10,238 nucleotides of DNA from Rickettsiales bacterium (GTDB taxonomy: Bacteria; Pseudomonadota; Alphaproteobacteria; Rickettsiales; UBA1997): assembly GCA_023262945.1 (NCBI GenBank), contig JALQXY010000075.1, positions 1-10,238 of the forward strand. The letters run 5' to 3'. How positions within the stretch are numbered: the first letter of the stretch is position 1; each line of letters begins with the position of its first letter. The position numbers and the translations under genes were made by a program. This document shows, one piece after another, positions 5,716 to 10,238 of this stretch. The notes beneath the pieces were generated by a model. It was not told the DNA's origin. It searched no databases and worked only from the letters and a program-made list of their open reading frames with translations.

Positions 5716-8031
5716 ATGTTTATATTAAGCAATAAAAATCTATATATTTTGCTTATCGTACTTAATCGTATAGGTGGCCTATGTCTTTTTTTTGGAGGTA
5801 TTTTATATTTATTATCTCTTATCAGTTTTAATTATAGCGATATTTCTTTTAACACTGCATCAACCAGTAATATTTTTTATAATTGGATTGGTTCTTTTGG
5901 TTCTCATTTGGCAGACTTATCTTTGCAGCTTATTGGTATAGCTTCTTTTATATTATGTATTATTGCTATTAAATTAGGTGCTAGTCTTGCTATTTATGGC
6001 TCAGTTAAATATATGTTATTAAAATTAACTTTAATACCATTATCTATTTTATTTTTTACAGTTTTTCTTGCTATTATACCAAATCCTGATTTTTGGTATT
6101 TTGTATCTTTGGGTGGAGTTAATGGATCCTTTATTCTTAAAAAAATATTATTGCTTAAAATTTCTTTTATTAATTTATGGGTTTTGATGTTTTTATCATT
6201 ATTTCTTTTTCTTATAACTTTTTCATTTATTGTAAGTATTAATTGGCAAGATTGGCGTTATTTCTATCGATATTCTTGGCATTGTTTTAAATATATATTA
6301 TCAAAATTATTTGCTTTTATTTTTAGAAAAAAGCGTCCATATATTAAAAATCAATTAATCAAACAAGAGGATAATATTTTACAAAAGGAATCCTTTTCAA
6401 CAACAAGTGAAATTGTTAATAATGACAGATTGCCAGAAGATAAGGAATCATTAAAGAAAAAACTACAAAACTCAATCAATAAAAATAAAAACAAAATAAC
6501 ATCATCTTCAAATTATCAATTGCCATCAATTGATCTTTTGGTTGATCGCTTTTCTGAAAATAAAGATAAAATAATCAGTAAGGCGGTTGTTGAAGCTCAA
6601 TCTCAAACTTTACTTAAAGTTTTAGAAGATTTTGGTGTTTTTGGTAAAATGATAGATGTTCAGCTGGGTCCAGTTGTAACTTTGCATGAATTTGAACCAG
6701 CTGCTGGTACTAAGGCATCTCGTATAATAGGTCTTTCTGATGATATTGCTCGTTCAATGAGTGCTGTATCAGCTAGAATTGCAGTTATTTCTGGTAAAAC
6801 ATCTATTGGTATCGAATTGCCAAATCCTAAAAGACAAATGATATTTTTAAGAGAATTAATTTCATCAAAAAAATATCAAATTTCTGATTTTTATTTACCA
6901 ATGATTCTTGGTAAGAATATTGGTGGAGATCTTGTTATTGCTGATTTAGCTAAAATGCCGCATTTATTAATTGCTGGAACAACTGGATCTGGTAAATCGG
7001 TAGGTTTAAATGTTATGATTTTATCTTTGCTTTATCGTTTAACGCCAGATGAGTGTAAGTTTATTATGATTGATCCTAAAATGCTAGAATTATCAATCTA
7101 TAATGGTATTCCTCATTTGTTATCACCGGTTGTCACTGAGCCAGCTAAAGCGGTAGTTGCTCTTAAATGGGTTGTGGCCGAAATGGAAGAAAGATATCGT
7201 TTGATGTCTAGTTTTGCTGTAAGAAATATTGCTGGCTATAATGAAAAAGCTCAGAAAGCTTCTCTTAGCGGCGAACAGTTAACTCGTAAAGTGCAGACTG
7301 GTTTTGATCCAACCAATGGTCAGCCAATTATTGAAGAAATTTCTTTTGAACCAAAAAAGTTACCTTTTATTGTTGTTATAGTTGATGAAATGGCGGATTT
7401 AATGTTAGTAGCGGGTAAGGAGATTGAAAGCTCAGTGCAAAGATTGGCACAAATGGCTCGTGCTGCAGGTATTCATATTATTATGGCAACACAAAGACCA
7501 TCGGTTGATGTAATTACTGGCGTAATAAAAGCTAATTTTCCAACTCGTATTTCGTTTCAAGTTACTTCAAGAATCGATAGTCGAACAATTCTAGGAGTGC
7601 AGGGTGCCGAACAACTCTTAGGTCAAGGTGATATGATTTATATGTCTGGAGGTAGTAAAATGATTAGAGCTCACGGACCATTCTGTTCTGATAAAGAAAT
7701 TGAAGACATTGTGCAATTTATTAAAAGTCAACATGTTGATAATGGTGATGATAAGATATCTTTTGATTCAGAAGAGTTGTTGTCATCTACAAATAATCAA
7801 AATGAATCTACTTCTAATATTAAAGTTGATTCTGATGCTGATCTTTATACTCAAGCAGTAGCTATTGTTCGTCGTGACAATAAAGCCTCGATTAGCTATG
7901 TACAAAGACAGCTAAGAATAGGATATAATAGAGCTGCCACTTTAATTGAAAGGATGGAAGAAGAGGGGATTGTTACGACTCCATCAATATCTGGAAAAAG
8001 GGAAGTGGTTCCCTTTGAAAATAACTCTTAA
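5716..8031 (+). CDS. ftsK: DNA translocase FtsK
   Basis: A 771-residue septal DNA translocase that pumps chromosome ends through the closing septum and activates XerCD recombination at dif. Four membrane segments lie at about 14-37, 68-93, 101-121 and 148-175. A short polar linker (about 205-275) follows, far shorter than in E. coli FtsK. The alpha domain is at about 285-375. The RecA-like motor has Walker A GTTGSGKS (421-428), Walker B ending at D557-E558, and the signature ARAAGIHIIMATQRPSVDVI. A C-terminal winged-helix gamma domain (about 709-765), which reads KOPS sequences, is complete. The ATG lies 2 bp after the preceding gene's TAA and no Shine-Dalgarno is seen, which suggests translational coupling. 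tolQ follows after 10 bp. The length fits compact alphaproteobacterial FtsK proteins. Confidence 0.97.
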   Translation: MFILSNKNLYILLIVLNRIGGLCLFFGGILYLLSLISFNYSDISFNTASTSNIFYNWIGSFGSHLADLSLQLIGIASFILCIIAIKLGASLAIYGSVKYMLLKLTLIPLSILFFTVFLAIIPNPDFWYFVSLGGVNGSFILKKILLLKISFINLWVLMFLSLFLFLITFSFIVSINWQDWRYFYRYSWHCFKYILSKLFAFIFRKKRPYIKNQLIKQEDNILQKESFSTTSEIVNNDRLPEDKESLKKKLQNSINKNKNKITSSSNYQLPSIDLLVDRFSENKDKIISKAVVEAQSQTLLKVLEDFGVFGKMIDVQLGPVVTLHEFEPAAGTKASRIIGLSDDIARSMSAVSARIAVISGKTSIGIELPNPKRQMIFLRELISSKKYQISDFYLPMILGKNIGGDLVIADLAKMPHLLIAGTTGSGKSVGLNVMILSLLYRLTPDECKFIMIDPKMLELSIYNGIPHLLSPVVTEPAKAVVALKWVVAEMEERYRLMSSFAVRNIAGYNEKAQKASLSGEQLTRKVQTGFDPTNGQPIIEEISFEPKKLPFIVVIVDEMADLMLVAGKEIESSVQRLAQMARAAGIHIIMATQRPSVDVITGVIKANFPTRISFQVTSRIDSRTILGVQGAEQLLGQGDMIYMSGGSKMIRAHGPFCSDKEIEDIVQFIKSQHVDNGDDKISFDSEELLSSTNNQNESTSNIKVDSDADLYTQAVAIVRRDNKASISYVQRQLRIGYNRAATLIERMEEEGIVTTPSISGKREVVPFENNS

Positions 8032-8041
8032 TAATTTAATT

Positions 8042-8731
8042 ATGCAAGAAATAACTTCAAATTCGTTCTTTAATCTTATTTCTCAAGCGGACTTAGTAGT
8101 TAAAATGGTAATGCTTTCGTTAGTTATAGCATCCATTTTCTGTTGGTCGCTAATTATTGAAAAGATAATTAAACTGCGTTTCGTAAAAAGAGGTATAAAT
8201 AATTTTGAGAAGGATTTTTATAGTAAAATGACTATTGAGCAGATTTATAAGGAAGCTAAAAATAACAACACTTTATTATCGATGATTTTTTTAGCTGCGA
8301 TGAGAGAGTGGAAACAAAATAACATTACAGATATAACGGAAGATAAAAGTGGTAATAAAAAATCATCTTTAAAAGAAAGAATAAATGGAGCAATGAATGT
8401 TGCCATTTCTAAATCATTACAAAATCTTGAAGTAGGGTTAAATATGATGGCAATAATTGGTTCTTCAGCGCCGTTTATTGGTCTTTTTGGAACTGTGTGG
8501 GGAATTATGAACTCTTTTCAGTCAATTGCTACCATGAAAAACACTAATTTGGCCGTTGTAGCACCTGGTATTGCTGAGGCATTATTAGCAACTGGTATTG
8601 GTCTATTTGTCGCCATTCCAGCAGTATTTTTTTACAATGTTTTTACCGCTAGAATTAATCGTTTATATGAAAGGGGTAATAATTTTTCTACCGAACTTCT
8701 TAATATCTTATCAAGAGAATTGGACAGGTAA
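8042..8731 (+). CDS. tolQ: Tol-Pal system proton channel subunit TolQ
   Basis: A 229-residue inner-membrane protein that with TolR forms a proton-driven motor for outer-membrane constriction at the septum. Three membrane segments fit the family: about 15-38, 134-156 and 170-200, with a cytoplasmic domain (about 40-130) between the first two. The stretches APFIGLFGTVWGIMNSF and VAPGIAEALLATGIGLF are typical of TolQ rather than ExbB. The channel threonines correspond to T151 and T184. The ATG at 8042 is chosen over an in-frame start at 7946, which would overlap ftsK and add a 32-residue hydrophilic leader; the chosen start gives nearly the E. coli length. It lies 10 bp after ftsK. tolR does not follow: the next gene is convergent, 11 bp away, so the partner must be elsewhere. 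ExbB is a less likely alternative. Confidence 0.92.
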   Translation: MQEITSNSFFNLISQADLVVKMVMLSLVIASIFCWSLIIEKIIKLRFVKRGINNFEKDFYSKMTIEQIYKEAKNNNTLLSMIFLAAMREWKQNNITDITEDKSGNKKSSLKERINGAMNVAISKSLQNLEVGLNMMAIIGSSAPFIGLFGTVWGIMNSFQSIATMKNTNLAVVAPGIAEALLATGIGLFVAIPAVFFYNVFTARINRLYERGNNFSTELLNILSRELDR

Positions 8732-8742
8732 TTAAATTTTTT

Positions 8743-9648
8743 TTACAGTTTAATATTATATTTTTTACTTAGATAGTTTTCTATACTAGTCTTTTCTGAT
8801 TCTTTTAAAATACGATCATAAATGATAAACTCAGCAATATCTCCTTGCCAGTAACCCCATGGTCCTCCCCCTATTTCATATGATAGATAAGAATTAGATC
8901 GAGTTGAAGTAAGACCAGTTCTGACCAGAGATCCATTTAGATATAGTAGATGTTGTTTATTTTTAATGACTATTCCAAATATATTAGCTTTGGTTGAAAT
9001 ATTGCTATCATTATATACAGCTAAAGCTGGCATATAATTGCTACCATGTTCATAGCTTGAAATACCGTTAATTCCCATTGATATTCCAACCCCAGCCTGG
9101 CTACTTCCTCCATGACCTGGATATAGTATATATTTCTGTTGTGTAGTGCCGCCCGTACCACTATAGGTTTCGCTATCGATTTGGTGACTGGCTTTATTTA
9201 TAGCAACGATGAAAATGGTAAAATTATTATTTATTTGATTATCGTTAAATTGTAATATATCATTATCACCATCAAATCTAACCCCAGCAATAACGTTATT
9301 AAAGACATTGGAAATGTATTTGGGTTGAGTATCCGTAATTTGATTAGTGGCATTGTTTTTGTTGTAAGATTTGCTGTTTTGATTATACCAAATTTTAACT
9401 ATATCATCATTTTCTATATCTTTTTCAAAACTACTTTCTAGAGAGGTCTCGAGCCATAATTCTAAACCCTCAATATATAAAACAGGAGAATTTTTAGTTA
9501 ATATTTGCACTTTAGCTAGAAGTGATTTTTTAATAAAACCAGAAGTTTGCGATATTATTCCTATCAACAAGGAAATAATAACTAACACTATAGATATTTC
9601 TATCAGAGTGAAAGCTCGATTGGATTTTATTTTTTTTAGATTATCCAT
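8743..9648 (-). CDS. Prepilin-like protein with LamG-like lectin domain
   Basis: A 301-residue protein with a class III (type IV pilin/pseudopilin) signal: basic leader MDNLKKIKSNRA, predicted cleavage before F13, then FTLIEISIVLVIISLL with the conserved glutamate E17 at mature position 5. The residue before the cut is Ala rather than the usual Gly, which prepilin peptidases can tolerate. From about 60 to 300 the sequence looks like a concanavalin/LamG-like jelly-roll domain: GLELWLET at the start, FDGDNDILQF (125-134), LLYLNGSLV (234-242), and a closing GDIAEFIIYDRILKESE followed by an NYLSKKYNI end. It was probably exported and displayed or assembled as a minor pilin or pseudopilin; glycan binding is inferred only. 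It begins 4 bp after the mlaF stop, so it is co-transcribed with a lipid-transport ATPase. No pilus assembly genes are in view. Confidence 0.85.
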   Translation of the reverse strand: MDNLKKIKSNRAFTLIEISIVLVIISLLIGIISQTSGFIKKSLLAKVQILTKNSPVLYIEGLELWLETSLESSFEKDIENDDIVKIWYNQNSKSYNKNNATNQITDTQPKYISNVFNNVIAGVRFDGDNDILQFNDNQINNNFTIFIVAINKASHQIDSETYSGTGGTTQQKYILYPGHGGSSQAGVGISMGINGISSYEHGSNYMPALAVYNDSNISTKANIFGIVIKNKQHLLYLNGSLVRTGLTSTRSNSYLSYEIGGGPWGYWQGDIAEFIIYDRILKESEKTSIENYLSKKYNIKL

Positions 9649-9652
9649 TTAT

Positions 9653-10238
9653 TTAATTTAAAAAATTTATAGGTCCTTCGGCGCAACCATTAATAAATTG
9701 ATTTACATATTCATTTCTTGAATTATACATATTCTTAACATCTCCAAACCATATGATATCTCCATTATAAAGCATAGCAATTTTATCGGCTATTTTTTTT
9801 GCTGAAGCCATATCATGAGTTATGGTGATGGTGCTAGCTCCTAATTCCTTTGATTTTGAAATTATAATATCATTTATAACATCAGCCATAATTGGATCAA
9901 GACCAGTAGTGGGTTCATCAAAAAATATTATTTCAGGATCGGCAGCAATTGCTCTTGCTAAAGAGGCTCTTTTTTGCATACCGCCAGATAATTCAGCAGG
10001 AAATAAATTGGCAGTTTTGTCGCTAAGGCCAACTGATTTTAGTTTAGATATAGCAATTTCTTTAGCGTCTTTTTTATTTATTTTTTGTTGATAGATAAGT
10101 CGAAAAGCAACATTCTCCCATATTGTTAATGAATCAAATAATGCGCCGCCTTGAAATAAGAAACCAATCTTTGTCATCAATAAGTCACGATCTTTTTGCG
10201 TGGCGTTAACTATTTCTTGATCATCTATTTTAATACTA
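9653..10238 (-). CDS. mlaF: MlaF-like ABC transporter ATPase (5' part cut by window edge)
   Basis: The cytoplasmic ATPase of an Mla-type transporter that moves phospholipids between inner and outer membranes with a permease (MlaE) and an MCE protein (MlaD). The reading frame stays open to the last base, so the gene starts outside the window. About 194 residues are visible, and the Walker A half is missing. Seen are the Q-loop region IGFLFQGGALFDSLTIWENV, typical of MlaF, the signature LSGGMQKRASLARA, Walker B EIIFFDEPTTGLDP and the switch histidine in TITHD. The tail ending AEGPINFLN also fits MlaF. The ATG about 58 bp inside the edge is internal and not the start. The lectin-prepilin gene follows after 4 bp. 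Another MCE-type importer ATPase is possible, since the permease is not visible. Confidence 0.9.
   Translation of the reverse strand, partial: SIKIDDQEIVNATQKDRDLLMTKIGFLFQGGALFDSLTIWENVAFRLIYQQKINKKDAKEIAISKLKSVGLSDKTANLFPAELSGGMQKRASLARAIAADPEIIFFDEPTTGLDPIMADVINDIIISKSKELGASTITITHDMASAKKIADKIAMLYNGDIIWFGDVKNMYNSRNEYVNQFINGCAEGPINFLN

Noticed and set aside
8731..8754. Possible bidirectional terminator between tolQ and the pilin gene (ATTAAA, T-run, TTTAAT)
   Set aside because: The stem is only six A-T pairs and overlaps the pilin stop codon. It is too weak to call in such AT-rich DNA.
9822..10091. Plus-strand 89-codon frame inside mlaF
   Set aside because: It lies antisense to conserved ABC ATPase motifs, so it is a shadow of that gene.

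Overview
The window looks like a piece of a very AT-rich alphaproteobacterial genome, most plausibly a Rickettsiales-type or similar host-associated lineage. This placement is an inference from base composition, from the gene set (CyaY, a four-TM FtsK, TolQ, an MlaF-type ABC ATPase) and from the heavy Asn/Lys/Ile bias of the proteins. No rRNA or other phylogenetic marker is present to settle it. All eight genes end in TAA. Only one of the seven genes whose start is visible has a clear Shine-Dalgarno sequence.

Left edge (1 to about 245): a CACACG microsatellite followed by GC-rich sequence with a GC-rich hairpin and no believable gene. Its composition differs sharply from the remaining 10 kb, and it changes to AT-rich DNA within a few bases near 240-250. 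It looks like foreign (possibly eukaryotic) DNA or an assembly chimera. From about 246 to 520 lies AT-rich noncoding DNA with a long stem-loop and a perfect 22-bp palindrome.

521-2449 (minus): an orphan sensor histidine kinase (PAS-like, GAF, HisKA, HATPase) that starts at TTG behind a strong AAGGAG site. 2461-3245 is about 785 bp of noncoding DNA. It contains two elements bounded by perfect TTTAAAGAT/ATCTTTAAA inverted ends, and the same words recur in the noncoding DNA on the other side of the kinase. Together these suggest a small dispersed palindromic repeat family around this gene.

3246-8731 (plus): a co-directional run of cyaY (frataxin), leuB (3-isopropylmalate dehydrogenase), an unrecognised secreted protein with eight clustered cysteines, ftsK (DNA translocase) and tolQ (proton-channel subunit of Tol-Pal). 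CyaY serves iron-sulfur metabolism and LeuB serves leucine synthesis, whose isomerase LeuCD is an Fe-S enzyme. FtsK and TolQ both act at the division septum, so the second half of the run is a cell-division and envelope group. TolQ's usual partner TolR is not beside it.

8743-10238 (minus, convergent with tolQ): an mlaF-like ABC ATPase, cut by the right edge before its Walker A, followed after 4 bp by a prepilin-like protein carrying a LamG-like lectin domain. The least-described items are the Cys-rich secreted protein, the prepilin-LamG protein tied to the lipid-transport operon, and the palindromic repeat family.
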